A stretch of 33,076 nucleotides of DNA from Clostridia bacterium. GTDB lineage: Bacteria > Bacillota > Clostridia > Peptostreptococcales > Anaerovoracaceae. The notes under the pieces are model-generated. The model did no database searches and had not been told where the DNA came from. It worked only from the letters and a program-made list of their open reading frames with translations. How positions within the stretch are numbered: the stretch's first letter is position 1; the number at the start of each line of letters is the position of its first letter. The stretch covers positions 1-33,076 of the forward strand of contig JAILDA010000014.1 in the NCBI GenBank assembly GCA_024689865.1. Reading direction: 5' to 3'. Shown piece after piece: positions 16,949-25,616 of the stretch. The position numbers and the translations under genes were made by a program.

Positions 16949-17414
16949 CGAAAAAGGAAGACTCTTCGGAAAGATCAACATCATAGATCTGCTGGTGATA
17001 ATAGTTGTACTGGCGGCGGTCTGCTTTGCGCTGTTCCGCTACGTTCTGCCGAAGACCGACAAAGGCGAGGAGCAGGCCTGCGAAATGGTGCTCTTCTGCC
17101 ACGACGCGCCGCGTTTCACGGCGGAGCAGGTAAAGACGGGCGACAGCGTCTGGGACCAGAGCTACGACGTAGATCTGGGTACGGTAAAGAGCGTGGAGAT
17201 ACTTCCGCTCATGGAGACGCAGACCGGTCCGGACGGCAGGACAGTTTCGACCGAGAGCGACTGGCTGGTAAGCGTGGTCCTGGTGCTGGACTCTAAGGGC
17301 GTAAAGGAGGAGCACGGGCTGCGCATAGACGGGTCGCTGTACGCCTCCGGCCATACCATGACCGTGTTCGCGGGGGAGGCCAAGCTCTACCTTAAGGTCC
17401 GCGAGATCCGTTAG
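16935..17414 (+). CDS. DUF4330 membrane protein
   Basis: This 159-residue protein matches the DUF4330 pattern: the N-terminus KIADEKGRLFGKINIIDLLVII is followed by one membrane span (about 16-38) and an extracytoplasmic domain of beta character. The biochemical function is unknown. In Clostridia such genes are often found with CsaB, TagA and glycosyltransferases, so a role in wall-polymer assembly is a context inference only. GGAGG lies six bases before the ATG. The start overlaps the previous gene by 14 bases, a translational-coupling arrangement. Confidence 0.85.
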   Translation: MKIADEKGRLFGKINIIDLLVIIVVLAAVCFALFRYVLPKTDKGEEQACEMVLFCHDAPRFTAEQVKTGDSVWDQSYDVDLGTVKSVEILPLMETQTGPDGRTVSTESDWLVSVVLVLDSKGVKEEHGLRIDGSLYASGHTMTVFAGEAKLYLKVREIR

Positions 17415-17494
17415 TTTTTACAGCAGAGTCCGCAGGCTCCGGCAGCATTTCTTGCAGGTCTTTGCCGGGCCGCGGCTCTTACGAGGTCCGATCC

Positions 17495-19087
17495 ATGCTT
17501 TCAGACAGCATTCTTGGAAAGATAGACAGGATATGGGGACAGAGCGCATGCTTTAAGCTGTGCTCTGCTGTTTTATCGTTCTTTTCAAATGCCTGGAGCA
17601 GCAGTTTTTTAAGGAAAGTGCTGTACAGACTGTCCGGCCTTGGGCGAATGGATAACGGCGCGCGGAAAAGCGGCGGCACAAACGTGCGGGCCGCCGGTGC
17701 ATCTGTTGCTGCGGCAAAGAATGCTGTTTCCGGCGTGGTAAACGCTTACGACAGCAGCGCGTTCGTGCGCATCGCATCCGGTTCCGCGCTATTCAGGCCG
17801 GGAAGGATATCCGGCATCGTTTTTCTTGTAATGTTCTGCGTTCTGCACACTGCATGGCGCAACTGGTATGCGCTTGCGGCGGCTGCGGTGCTTTTTGTCT
17901 CCGTACTCATTCTGTCTGCGGCAGGCAGAAGACCGTTCCCTGGAGCAGTGGACCTTGGCCGTCCCATCATTGTCTTCGGCGTCTGCTGCATTATTTCCCT
18001 GCTTTGTTCCGAAGCGGTCTACGACAGCGTAAGAGTACTGGCATTCTTCGCTTCTGCGTTCATGTTCATGTGGTCTGCAGAGGCAGGCATAAAGGACAGG
18101 GAGGCGCTTAAAGAGTATCTGGTTTGGATCTACGCGGCGGTAATGATCGTCTCGCTTCTCGGCATAGCGCAGAAGATCGCCGGTGTTTCCGTAAATGCTT
18201 CGCAGACGGACCTGGCGCTCAACCCGGGGATCGGAAGGGTGTGCTCCTCGCTGGAGAATCCTAACAACCTGGCGGAATTCCTGGTATTGTTCTCACCGCT
18301 CTGCGCGGTATTCGCGGCTTCCGGGCGCACGGCAATGCAAAGGCTCGTCCTGGCCGTAGGCCTTGTGCTGCCCGTGACAGCGCTTCTTCTTACATATTCC
18401 AGATCCGGGTGGCTCTCCGCGGCGCTTACCGCGGTGATCTTTGTGTACTTTACCAGGCGCAGGATACTGCCTCTTATCATAGTCCTTGCCATCCTTGCGG
18501 TCCCGCTGTTGCCGTCCGGCGTGCTTCTCAGGCTCTCCAACATGTTCAACCCGGCGGATACCAGCGCGGACTACAGGATAAGGATATGGGAGGCCACGCT
18601 GAGGCTGCTTGCGGACCAGCGCAGGTTCATTACGGGCATAGGTCCCGGCACGGCCACGCTTGCCGCGCAGATACAGTACTTCGCCGACGAATACGTGCTG
18701 TCCGGCATAGTGCATTCGCAGATGCTGTACCTGGAACTTATAGTGGAGTTCGGGCTTCTGGGAGCCGTCAGCGCGCTGCTTGCGTTTGCGGTCCCGTCCG
18801 TAAGGGCGTCGTTCGTGCTGAAGCGCTGCGATGCTGCAAGTCTTCCGGCTCGTGTGCTTGCCGCGTGCGTGTCCTCCATGGCAGGAATGTCGCTGTTCGG
18901 CCTGTTCGAATATTCATGGTTCTATCCGCGCATCCTGTTCGGATCGTTCCTGCTTCTCGGGATAATGAAGGCTGCAATGCGCATGGCGGAGGCGGAAGCA
19001 AACAGTGCGCAGACAGGATCGACCGCCGGGGACTGCCGGCCGCAGACCTTAAAGCGCGGCCTGCTTGTATCGGAGGCGCAGCAATGA
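17495..19087 (+). CDS. O-antigen ligase/polymerase-like (Wzy_C) membrane protein
   Basis: This is a multi-spanning membrane protein with about ten hydrophobic segments after a cytoplasmic N-terminal region of about 90 residues. The conserved periplasm-facing signature includes TYSRSGWLSAAL, GIGPGTA and the histidine in VHSQMLYLELIVEFGLLG, characteristic of the PF04932 ligase/polymerase family. These proteins transfer or polymerise undecaprenyl-linked glycans outside the membrane. The ORF track begins at a TTG at 17462. I prefer ATG 17495 because GAGG lies eight bases upstream, giving 530 residues. The end overlaps tagA as ATGA. Its likely substrate is the cell-wall glycan made by the neighbouring transferases, but whether it polymerises or ligates cannot be told from sequence. 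Confidence 0.88.
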   Translation: MLSDSILGKIDRIWGQSACFKLCSAVLSFFSNAWSSSFLRKVLYRLSGLGRMDNGARKSGGTNVRAAGASVAAAKNAVSGVVNAYDSSAFVRIASGSALFRPGRISGIVFLVMFCVLHTAWRNWYALAAAAVLFVSVLILSAAGRRPFPGAVDLGRPIIVFGVCCIISLLCSEAVYDSVRVLAFFASAFMFMWSAEAGIKDREALKEYLVWIYAAVMIVSLLGIAQKIAGVSVNASQTDLALNPGIGRVCSSLENPNNLAEFLVLFSPLCAVFAASGRTAMQRLVLAVGLVLPVTALLLTYSRSGWLSAALTAVIFVYFTRRRILPLIIVLAILAVPLLPSGVLLRLSNMFNPADTSADYRIRIWEATLRLLADQRRFITGIGPGTATLAAQIQYFADEYVLSGIVHSQMLYLELIVEFGLLGAVSALLAFAVPSVRASFVLKRCDAASLPARVLAACVSSMAGMSLFGLFEYSWFYPRILFGSFLLLGIMKAAMRMAEAEANSAQTGSTAGDCRPQTLKRGLLVSEAQQ

Positions 19088-19815
19088 GAACCGGAAGAAC
19101 AGAACTAAGGGGCATCCCGCTGGACGTCCTTACAAGGGAAGAAGCCGGAAGATGCATGGAGCAGCTGCTGGAAACAAACGGCTGCAGCGTTGTCGTAACG
19201 CCCAACTGCGAGATCCTTTATGCCGCGGAAAAGAACGCGGAGCTTAAGACCGCGCTGATCGGTGCGGATCTTGCGGTCCCGGACGGCATAGGCGTGGTAA
19301 AGGCCGCATCCATGGCCGGAAGCCCGCTTAAGGAAAGACTCGCAGGCATAGATATCTGCACTGATTCGTTAAAGATCTGCGCTCAAAAAGGCATGTCCGT
19401 ATTCTTTCTGGGAGGAAAGCCCGGAATAGCGGAGCGCGCCGCAAAAAACATGGAGCAGCAGATCCCCGGTCTTAAGGTCGCAGGAACTGCGGACGGATAC
19501 TTTCTCCCGGAGGAAGAAGAACGGCTTGTCCGCCGCATCTCCGAAAGCGGCGCGGCTTTTGCGGTAATTGGTCTCGGTTCCCCGAAGCAGGAGCTTTTCA
19601 TGCATAAAAACGCCGCGCATTTAGGCGTAAAAGCGTGCATGGGCGTCGGCGGGAGCCTGGACGTTTGGGCCGGAGAAGTAAATAGAGCTCCGGAAAAGTT
19701 TACCCGCGCAGGTCTGGAATGGCTCTACAGGCTTGTTCAGCAGCCTTCCAGAATAAAGCGCATAGTTAAGATCCCTGCTTACCTGTTTTTGGTAAAATTC
19801 ACAAAAAAAACATAA
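19084..19815 (+). CDS. tagA: WecG/TagA/CpsF family glycosyltransferase (N-acetylmannosaminyltransferase)
   Basis: TagA-type enzymes (GT26) add ManNAc to undecaprenyl-PP-GlcNAc, making the linkage unit of teichoic acids or secondary cell wall polymers. The ORF track extends back to 18409 through the ligase gene in another frame. The supported start is ATG 19084, overlapping the ligase TGA, with GGAGG six bases upstream, giving 243 residues. Motifs are VTPNCEILYAA, DLAVPDGIGVVKA, VFFLGGKPG, IGLGSPKQELFM and GVGGSLDVWAGEVNRAP, plus the basic C-terminal membrane-association segment (EWLYRLVQQPSRIKR). ManNAc is also the sugar pyruvylated by CsaB, which links this gene to the fusion protein upstream. 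Confidence 0.95.
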   Translation: MRTGRTELRGIPLDVLTREEAGRCMEQLLETNGCSVVVTPNCEILYAAEKNAELKTALIGADLAVPDGIGVVKAASMAGSPLKERLAGIDICTDSLKICAQKGMSVFFLGGKPGIAERAAKNMEQQIPGLKVAGTADGYFLPEEEERLVRRISESGAAFAVIGLGSPKQELFMHKNAAHLGVKACMGVGGSLDVWAGEVNRAPEKFTRAGLEWLYRLVQQPSRIKRIVKIPAYLFLVKFTKKT

Positions 19816-19832
19816 GTATCCATAGTAAAGAC

Positions 19833-19861
19833 TTAACATTTACGGTGTTATGTAGTATACT
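19833..19861 (+). promoter_or_regulatory. Sigma-A-type promoter of the ftsEX operon
   Basis: TTAACA (19833-19838) and TATACT (19856-19861) are separated by exactly 17 bases, each a 5/6 match to consensus. A second TATACT (19861-19866) directly overlaps the first, so two start sites about five bases apart are possible. I see no clear terminator between tagA and this promoter. Confidence 0.8.
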
Positions 19862-19904
19862 ATACTGTGATTTAAAGCATCTTAGGGGTAAAGGAGATGT
19901 CCTG

Positions 19905-20588
19905 TTGATCGATTTTAAGAACGTGACCAAGGTCTACGCGGATACTGTGGCACTTAAAAATGCGACCCTCCATATAGATCAGGGCGATTTTGTATTTGTC
20001 GTAGGTCCCACCGGATCCGGAAAATCCACGTTTATCAAGCTCATCACAAAAGAGATAGAGCCGGACGAAGGAGAAGTTTCGGTAGAGGGCAAGCCTCTCA
20101 GCAAAATGTCCAACCGCGACGTTGCGTTCCTCAGAAGGGACATAGGCATGGTGTTCCAGGACTTTAAGCTTCTGGAGAACAAGACTGTTTTCGAGAACGT
20201 GTCGTTTGCCATGGAAGTGGTGCGCTGCAGCAAGAAGACCATAGACAGGCAGGTGCCCCAGATGCTCTCCGTCATGGGAATAGAGGATAAGGCGAACAAC
20301 TTCCCGAGCGAGCTTTCCGCGGGAGAGCAGCAGAGGGTCGCCATCGCCAGGGCAATAATAAACAACCCGCGCATACTGATCGCGGACGAGCCCACAGGCA
20401 ATCTGGACCCGGAGACGGCCTGGGAGATAATGCAGCTGCTGGAGCTGGTAAACAAGCGCGGCACCACCGTAGTGATGGTAACGCACGCCAGGGACATAGT
20501 TAACCGCATGAACAAGCGCGTAATAGCTATAGACCAGGGCACCATAATCCGCGACAGCAGGGGAGGAGATTACGGGTTCGATGATTAG
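19905..20588 (+). CDS. ftsE: FtsE, cell division ABC ATPase
   Basis: FtsE is the cytoplasmic ATPase of the FtsEX complex, which couples ATP hydrolysis at the septum to peptidoglycan hydrolase activation. The ORF track start at 19845 lies inside the promoter. The supported start is TTG 19905, eight bases after AAGGAG, giving 227 residues (MIDFKNVTKVY...), the usual FtsE size. Motifs are Walker A GPTGSGKST, Q-loop VFQDFKLLENKTVFENV, signature LSAGEQQRV, Walker B ILIADEPTGNLD and the switch histidine in VTHARD. It overlaps ftsX by eight bases. Confidence 0.97.
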   Translation: MIDFKNVTKVYADTVALKNATLHIDQGDFVFVVGPTGSGKSTFIKLITKEIEPDEGEVSVEGKPLSKMSNRDVAFLRRDIGMVFQDFKLLENKTVFENVSFAMEVVRCSKKTIDRQVPQMLSVMGIEDKANNFPSELSAGEQQRVAIARAIINNPRILIADEPTGNLDPETAWEIMQLLELVNKRGTTVVMVTHARDIVNRMNKRVIAIDQGTIIRDSRGGDYGFDD

Positions 20589-21474
20589 GGGTGCGCTTTA
20601 TTCGTTAAAGCAGGCGTTCAGGCACGGATTCAGGAACAAGGGCATGACTCTTGCTTCAATATTTGCAATTACCGCAATGATGCTTATCCTGGCGCTGTTC
20701 TTCTTCCTTACGGTAAACGTCAGTTTCCTTACGGAAAACGTTAAGGATCAGTTCGGCACCATAGAAGTCTTCCTTAAGGATGAGACTACGCAGGAACAGG
20801 CCGCCAACATGATAACCAGCATCAAGGGAATGCAGGGCGTCCAGGACGCGACCTACATTTCCAAAGAGCAGGGCATGGAAGAGTTCAAGGCGCGCTGGGG
20901 CAGCAACGCCTACCTGCTGGACGGACTGGATGAGAACAATCTGCCCAACTCCATAAGGATAACTCTTTCCGAGCTGGAGACCGGCGAATTCATAGCTACT
21001 ACCGCCGCCGGACTTCCCGGGGTGGATGTGGTCCGCTTCTACAGCGAAGAAGTAGGGAAGGTAATAAAAGTATCCAACACCATACAGCGCGGCGCGCTGG
21101 TGGTAATAATCTTCCTGGTGATAGTCTCTCTGGTGGTCGTTTCCAACACCATAAAGCTTACGGTAATGGCTCGCCAGGACGAGATACGCAACATGCGCTA
21201 CGTGGGCGCTACCAACTGGTTCATAAGAGGCCCCATGTTCCTGGAGGGAATAATAATAGGCTGTATTTCCGCGGCCATCTCCGTGGGACTTTCGGCTCTT
21301 ATATATACAAGGCTCTGCGACACTCTGGGCGAGCAGGCATTCCAGCTGTTCTCGGCCAGTCTTGTGGATCCGCAGTTCCTTATCAAGAACATCGTATGGA
21401 TATTCTTTGCTCTGGGCATAGGCATAGGGGCCTTCGGAAGCATAATATCCATGAGGCGTTATCTTAAATCATAA
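20581..21474 (+). CDS. ftsX: FtsX, cell division membrane subunit
   Basis: FtsX is the membrane partner of FtsE; its extracellular loop binds coiled-coil murein hydrolases or their activators. The protein is complete at 297 residues, with an N-terminal cytoplasmic helix, TM1 (about 24-45), a large extracellular domain (about 50-170) with TIEVFLKDE and DVVRFYSEE, and three C-terminal membrane spans. The motif RQDEIRNMRYVGATNWFIRGPMFLEG is characteristic. The ATG overlaps the end of ftsE. A GGGGAGGAG site lies about 12 bases upstream, slightly far. The M23 hydrolase downstream is its natural partner. Confidence 0.96.
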   Translation: MIRGALYSLKQAFRHGFRNKGMTLASIFAITAMMLILALFFFLTVNVSFLTENVKDQFGTIEVFLKDETTQEQAANMITSIKGMQGVQDATYISKEQGMEEFKARWGSNAYLLDGLDENNLPNSIRITLSELETGEFIATTAAGLPGVDVVRFYSEEVGKVIKVSNTIQRGALVVIIFLVIVSLVVVSNTIKLTVMARQDEIRNMRYVGATNWFIRGPMFLEGIIIGCISAAISVGLSALIYTRLCDTLGEQAFQLFSASLVDPQFLIKNIVWIFFALGIGIGAFGSIISMRRYLKS

Positions 21475-21482
21475 ATGGGAAA

Positions 21483-21502
21483 ACTGCTTTGGGGAAAGCA
21501 GT
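21483..21502 (+). repeat. Perfect hairpin between ftsX and the M23 hydrolase
   Basis: ACTGCTTT, a GGGG loop and AAAGCAGT form a perfect 8-bp stem. It ends two bases before the ribosome site GAAGGGGGAT of the next gene. There is no T-run, so it is not a terminator. It may mark an RNA processing point or adjust translation of the hydrolase. Confidence 0.7.
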
Positions 21503-21517
21503 CAGAAGGGGGATAAA

Positions 21518-22678
21518 ATGAGAAGGAAAGGAAGAGCGAAAACAGCCGTTAAGGTCATCGTCCTGATGATGGCCCTCGTCTGCGTCTGCGCGCCGCTTCT
21601 GTCGCCGCTTGGCTTCGGAAGCTCGGCTTACCAAAAGCAGAAGGAATACGACGAGATCCGCTCCAACATCATAAAGTCCGAGCGGGAGCTGTCGGCAGGC
21701 CAGAAGCAGGCCAAAGAGCTGCAGGCGGACATCAAGAACTACGAGACTCAGATCTACGATACCCAGGTAGAGATCAATCTGCTTACGGAGGACCTGAACT
21801 CCACAAAGGAGCGTGTCACCAAGGCCCTCGCCGAGCTGGACGAGATACAGGGCAGGATCACAGAGCAGAACGAAGCTTTGTGGAGCAGGCTCAGGGTAAT
21901 GTACATGCAGGGCGACGCCGGAATGATCTCCATCCTTCTTGGTTCTGCCAGCATGACGGAGCTTCTGACCAACGTCGAGATGATGAAGCGCATCACGGAG
22001 TCCGACTCCGATCTGATAGCGTCTTTGGAAAAGCAGCACGCAGCCGTTACGGAAAAGAAAGACGAGCTGGTAGCGCTTAAGACGGAGCTCGAGACCAAGC
22101 AGGCGGAGCTGGACGCAAAGAAGTCCTCGCTGGACAAGGATCTGGCGTCCGTAGCATCCCTCAAGAAAAAGATAGAAAAGAACAACGCCGCTCTGGAAGC
22201 CCAGATCGACGCGATGAACGAAGAAGCCGACGCTCTTAAGAACGAGATACTTAAGCTGCAGAGCGGCGGAGATTACAACGGCGGAGCAATGGGCTGGCCT
22301 TCCAGATCCAGCAACAGGATAACGGACGTGTTCGGAATGAGGCTCCACCCCATACTGCATTACTATAAGATGCACACAGGTATAGACATCGGTGGAGGAA
22401 CAGACATACTCAGCGCTGCCGACGGCACCGTAATAAGGACCGCCTACAGCAGCGGTTACGGCAACTACGTAATGGTGGACCACGGCGGCAAAGTCGTAAC
22501 ACTGTATGCCCACTCCAGCAAAATACTTGTTAAGGTCGGCGATAAGGTAAAGCGCGGCGACGTGCTGGCGCTGGTAGGTTCCACAGGCATGTCCACCGGA
22601 CCGCACTTACACTTTGAGGTAAGGGTAAACGGAGTTTACAAGGATCCTCTGGATTGGGTAACTCCGGGTAAGTTCTGA
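21518..22678 (+). CDS. Secreted coiled-coil M23 murein endopeptidase (PcsB/EnvC-like)
   Basis: This 386-residue protein cuts peptidoglycan cross-links during division. It has a basic N-terminus and hydrophobic signal sequence (about 12-36), a long coiled coil (about 40-250) rich in K, E, Q and L, and a C-terminal LytM/M23 domain. The zinc ligands are intact: H286 and D290 in HTGIDIG, and H365 in HLHFEV, with H332 and H363 as catalytic histidines. In E. coli EnvC the ligands are lost and the protein only activates others; here the enzyme looks active in its own right. The position directly after ftsX suggests gating by FtsEX through the coiled coil. The start has GAAGGGGGA upstream. Confidence 0.95.
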   Translation: MRRKGRAKTAVKVIVLMMALVCVCAPLLSPLGFGSSAYQKQKEYDEIRSNIIKSERELSAGQKQAKELQADIKNYETQIYDTQVEINLLTEDLNSTKERVTKALAELDEIQGRITEQNEALWSRLRVMYMQGDAGMISILLGSASMTELLTNVEMMKRITESDSDLIASLEKQHAAVTEKKDELVALKTELETKQAELDAKKSSLDKDLASVASLKKKIEKNNAALEAQIDAMNEEADALKNEILKLQSGGDYNGGAMGWPSRSSNRITDVFGMRLHPILHYYKMHTGIDIGGGTDILSAADGTVIRTAYSSGYGNYVMVDHGGKVVTLYAHSSKILVKVGDKVKRGDVLALVGSTGMSTGPHLHFEVRVNGVYKDPLDWVTPGKF

Positions 22679-22679
22679 T

Positions 22680-24404
22680 ATGGCTAGATGGGTCATCGCC
22701 CGGGAAAACAACGATCAGGAGCAGGGGCTTTTAGGAGTCCCTGCTTCCGTGCTCAATATACTGACTAACCGCGGCATCCCCGCGTCCGAACTGGAGGACT
22801 TTCTGTCGCCTGCCCCCAAGGTAACGTACGACCCCTTCCTCCTTACGGATCTTAAGGAAGCAGCGCAGTTTCTGATCGACGCGGCAGACAGCGGAAAGAC
22901 CATCTGCGTGTACGGAGACTACGACGCGGACGGCATTACTTCCACTGCTCTCATGACCAGCGTCCTGGTGTGCCTTACTGACAAGGTGTTCAGCTACGTC
23001 CCCAGCAGGTTCACGGACGGCTACGGCTTAAGCGTCAGCGCCGTTCAAAAAATAAGGGATCAGGGCGCAGACGTACTGCTTACCGTGGACTGCGGAAGCA
23101 CAAGTCCCGCGGAAGTAAGATATGCCAAGGAACTTGGCATGGACGTCGTCGTTACGGATCACCACATCCTGCGCGACGGAATGGATCCGGAGTGTCTCTT
23201 CGTAAATCCCAAGCGCGACGGAAATTACCCGTTCAGCGAGCTCTGCGGATGCGGAGTGGCTTTCAAACTGGCACAGGGGCTTCAGCGTCTGCTGGAGCAG
23301 CGCGGCGACAGCCGCTTTACCAAGGCAAAGCTTAATTCGCTGCTGGACCTGGTAGCGATCTCCACCGTGGCGGATATAGTGCCGCTCAGGGGAGAAAACA
23401 GAAATCTTGTAAAATACGGGCTGGACAGGATAAACAGGAAGGAGCGCGCCGGGCTCAACTGCCTCCTTAACGCTCTGGATCTTTCCGGAAGGATAATAGA
23501 TTCCTCCAGCATTTCCTATATAATTGCACCCAACCTTAACGCGCTCGGCCGCATGAACGATGCTGCCCCCGGCGTGGAGCTTCTGGAGAGCAGAAGCACG
23601 GAGGAGAGGCTGGACGAGCTGGCCGAGCTTACGATAAAGACTAACATAGAACGCAAGGCCGAGCAGGAAAAGACCTTCAGGATATGCAGACAGAGCCTCG
23701 CAAAAGGGGACTGCGGCGAGTACGCACCGGTAATACTTGCGGATGGGGCTCACGAAGGCGTAGCCGGAATAGTTGCCGGCAACCTGAAGGAGCAGCTCTA
23801 CAGACCGGTGTGCATAGTAACGCCCACCGGAGACGGTCTGCTTAAAGGTACCGGAAGATCCATTCCGGGAGTAAATCTGCACCAGTGCTTCGAGAACTGC
23901 GGCGACATATTCACAAGGTTCGGAGGACACGCGGGAGCGTGCGGCTTCAGCCTTAAGGAAGAGAACCTGGACATATTCAGACAGCGCATGCAGGAGCAGG
24001 TAAAGTCTCTTGCGGACAATGATCCCGGACTCTTTACGGAGACCATATACATAGAGCACGAGCTTTCTTCCGCAGAGAAGAACATAGGCTATGCAGAAAA
24101 ACTTCAGCTGCTGGAGCCCTACGGTGAAGGCAACCCGGTGCCTCTGTTCTGCATAAAGAACGCGCAGGTAGGTTCGGTAAGGACCATGGGCGCGGACGGA
24201 CAGCACATTCGCTTTACCGCCATGACCGACGACAGGATACCGGTGGGCTGCGTGCTCTTCGGCAGAGCGGAGCAATACAAGGACATGATCTTCAGCCATT
24301 CGAGAATAGATGTTGCCGGAGAACTGGACATAAACGAATTCAGAGGAGAGCGCAAGCTCCAGATGAGAGTGAAGGACATACGCGTGTCCGGACAGGAAGA
24401 ATAG
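22680..24404 (+). CDS. recJ: RecJ, single-stranded-DNA-specific 5'-3' exonuclease
   Basis: RecJ degrades single-stranded DNA from the 5' end in recombination and mismatch or base excision repair. The protein is complete at 574 residues. DHH-family metal motifs are VYGDYDADGITSTALM, LTVDCGS, VVTDHH and ISTVADIVPL, followed by the APNLNALGRMNDA motif. The DHHA1 domain contains GVAGIVAGNL and FGGHAGACGFS, and a C-terminal OB-like region contains NPVPLFCIKNAQV. The ATG starts one base after the M23 stop without a good ribosome site, so it depends on coupling. It lies between a cell-wall hydrolase and an envelope protease and is out of place functionally. Confidence 0.97.
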   Translation: MARWVIARENNDQEQGLLGVPASVLNILTNRGIPASELEDFLSPAPKVTYDPFLLTDLKEAAQFLIDAADSGKTICVYGDYDADGITSTALMTSVLVCLTDKVFSYVPSRFTDGYGLSVSAVQKIRDQGADVLLTVDCGSTSPAEVRYAKELGMDVVVTDHHILRDGMDPECLFVNPKRDGNYPFSELCGCGVAFKLAQGLQRLLEQRGDSRFTKAKLNSLLDLVAISTVADIVPLRGENRNLVKYGLDRINRKERAGLNCLLNALDLSGRIIDSSSISYIIAPNLNALGRMNDAAPGVELLESRSTEERLDELAELTIKTNIERKAEQEKTFRICRQSLAKGDCGEYAPVILADGAHEGVAGIVAGNLKEQLYRPVCIVTPTGDGLLKGTGRSIPGVNLHQCFENCGDIFTRFGGHAGACGFSLKEENLDIFRQRMQEQVKSLADNDPGLFTETIYIEHELSSAEKNIGYAEKLQLLEPYGEGNPVPLFCIKNAQVGSVRTMGADGQHIRFTAMTDDRIPVGCVLFGRAEQYKDMIFSHSRIDVAGELDINEFRGERKLQMRVKDIRVSGQEE

Positions 24405-24407
24405 AAC

Positions 24408-25616
24408 ATGTATATAAGAAAAGGCGCATTCGTATTGTTTCTTGTCGTAGCGCTGATACTCGGCGGGGTGGGCATACTGTTCGCCCAGAGGGTCGGCGTA
24501 AGCAACAGTTCGCTGCTTACGGATGAAGAGTATAAGGAATACCAGTATCTTAAGGATACTTACGGCAAGTTCGACGACATAAAGAACTTCGTGGAGGAGT
24601 ACTATTACATAGACGTGGACAGCAATGCCATCATGGAATCCTCCTACAGCGGTCTGCTCGACGGTCTTAACGATCCCTATTCCGAGTATGTATCCGCGGA
24701 GGAATACGCAGATTATCTTGCATCCATGCTGGGCGAGTATTCCGGCGTGGGAATGTCGTTCTACGGCAACGAAGACGATGTTCTGGAAGTAGTAAAGGTA
24801 TACAGGAACAGCCCGGCTAAGCAAGCCGGAATGCAGCCCGGGGACATAATCGTAAAGGTTGACGGCAAAGAGTATTCCGGAAGCGAGTCTTCGGAAGCAG
24901 CCTCCAACATCAGGGGCAAGGAAGGAACGTCCGTAGAGCTGACCTACCGCCGCAGCGGTGTGGAGCATACCGTTACCATGGTGCGCGCATCCATCCAGGT
25001 GGATACCATAGAGTATAAGATGCTCGAGGATGACCTGGGCTACATACTCATCGACGGTTTCGAGAGCGCCACAGCCAAGGATTTTAAGGAAGCGCTGGAT
25101 GACCTTACCGCAAAGGGCGCCAAAGGTCTTATAATAGATCTAAGGGACAACGGCGGCGGACTTGTGGACCAGAGCATTAAGATAGCGGACATGCTGATGG
25201 AGCAGGGCACCGTGGTCTACACGGAGGATCACAACAAGAAAAAGGATTACTACACCACTTCCGCGGGACGCACGGAGCTTCCCTATGTGGTGCTCGTAAA
25301 CGAGTATACGGCTTCCGCCTCCGAGATACTGTCCGCAGGCATACAGGACAACAACGAAGGAATAATAATAGGCACCAAGACTTACGGCAAAGGAATAATA
25401 CAGAGCCTCTACCCCAGCAGCATGGTCCAGGACCGCGGCAGCTGGGACGACGGCAGCGCCGTTAAGATAACAATAATGCAGTACTTCTCCCCGTCCGGAA
25501 AGACCATACACAAGGTAGGAATAACTCCGGACTACATCGTGGAGCTCGTGGAAGGCGACGAGACCGACTACCAGCTTCAGAAAGCCATCGAAGTTCTTAA
25601 AACGGAGGTAAAATAA
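24408..25616 (+). CDS. S41 family C-terminal processing protease (CtpA/CtpB-like)
   Basis: This 402-residue protein has an N-terminal membrane anchor (about 7-27), a PDZ domain (about 100-185) and an S41 protease domain. The catalytic serine is in TASASEIL and the general-base lysine in TYGKG about 24 residues later, both intact. A C-terminal extension follows. Homologues cut secreted proteins at their C-termini; in Bacillus, CtpB acts in regulated intramembrane proteolysis and lies next to ftsEX. The ribosome site is AGGAAG. The stop overlaps the PrsW-like gene by one base, suggesting joint expression of the two proteases. Confidence 0.95.
   Translation: MYIRKGAFVLFLVVALILGGVGILFAQRVGVSNSSLLTDEEYKEYQYLKDTYGKFDDIKNFVEEYYYIDVDSNAIMESSYSGLLDGLNDPYSEYVSAEEYADYLASMLGEYSGVGMSFYGNEDDVLEVVKVYRNSPAKQAGMQPGDIIVKVDGKEYSGSESSEAASNIRGKEGTSVELTYRRSGVEHTVTMVRASIQVDTIEYKMLEDDLGYILIDGFESATAKDFKEALDDLTAKGAKGLIIDLRDNGGGLVDQSIKIADMLMEQGTVVYTEDHNKKKDYYTTSAGRTELPYVVLVNEYTASASEILSAGIQDNNEGIIIGTKTYGKGIIQSLYPSSMVQDRGSWDDGSAVKITIMQYFSPSGKTIHKVGITPDYIVELVEGDETDYQLQKAIEVLKTEVK

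Noticed and set aside
18409-19083. N-terminal extension of tagA in the ORF track
   Set aside because: It overlaps the ligase gene out of frame; ATG 19084 with GGAGG gives the family length.
23028-24968. 646-aa minus-strand ORF over recJ and the S41 protease
   Set aside because: Frame shadow caused by codon bias in the + strand genes; composition is odd (high Y, V, H) and it spans two real genes.
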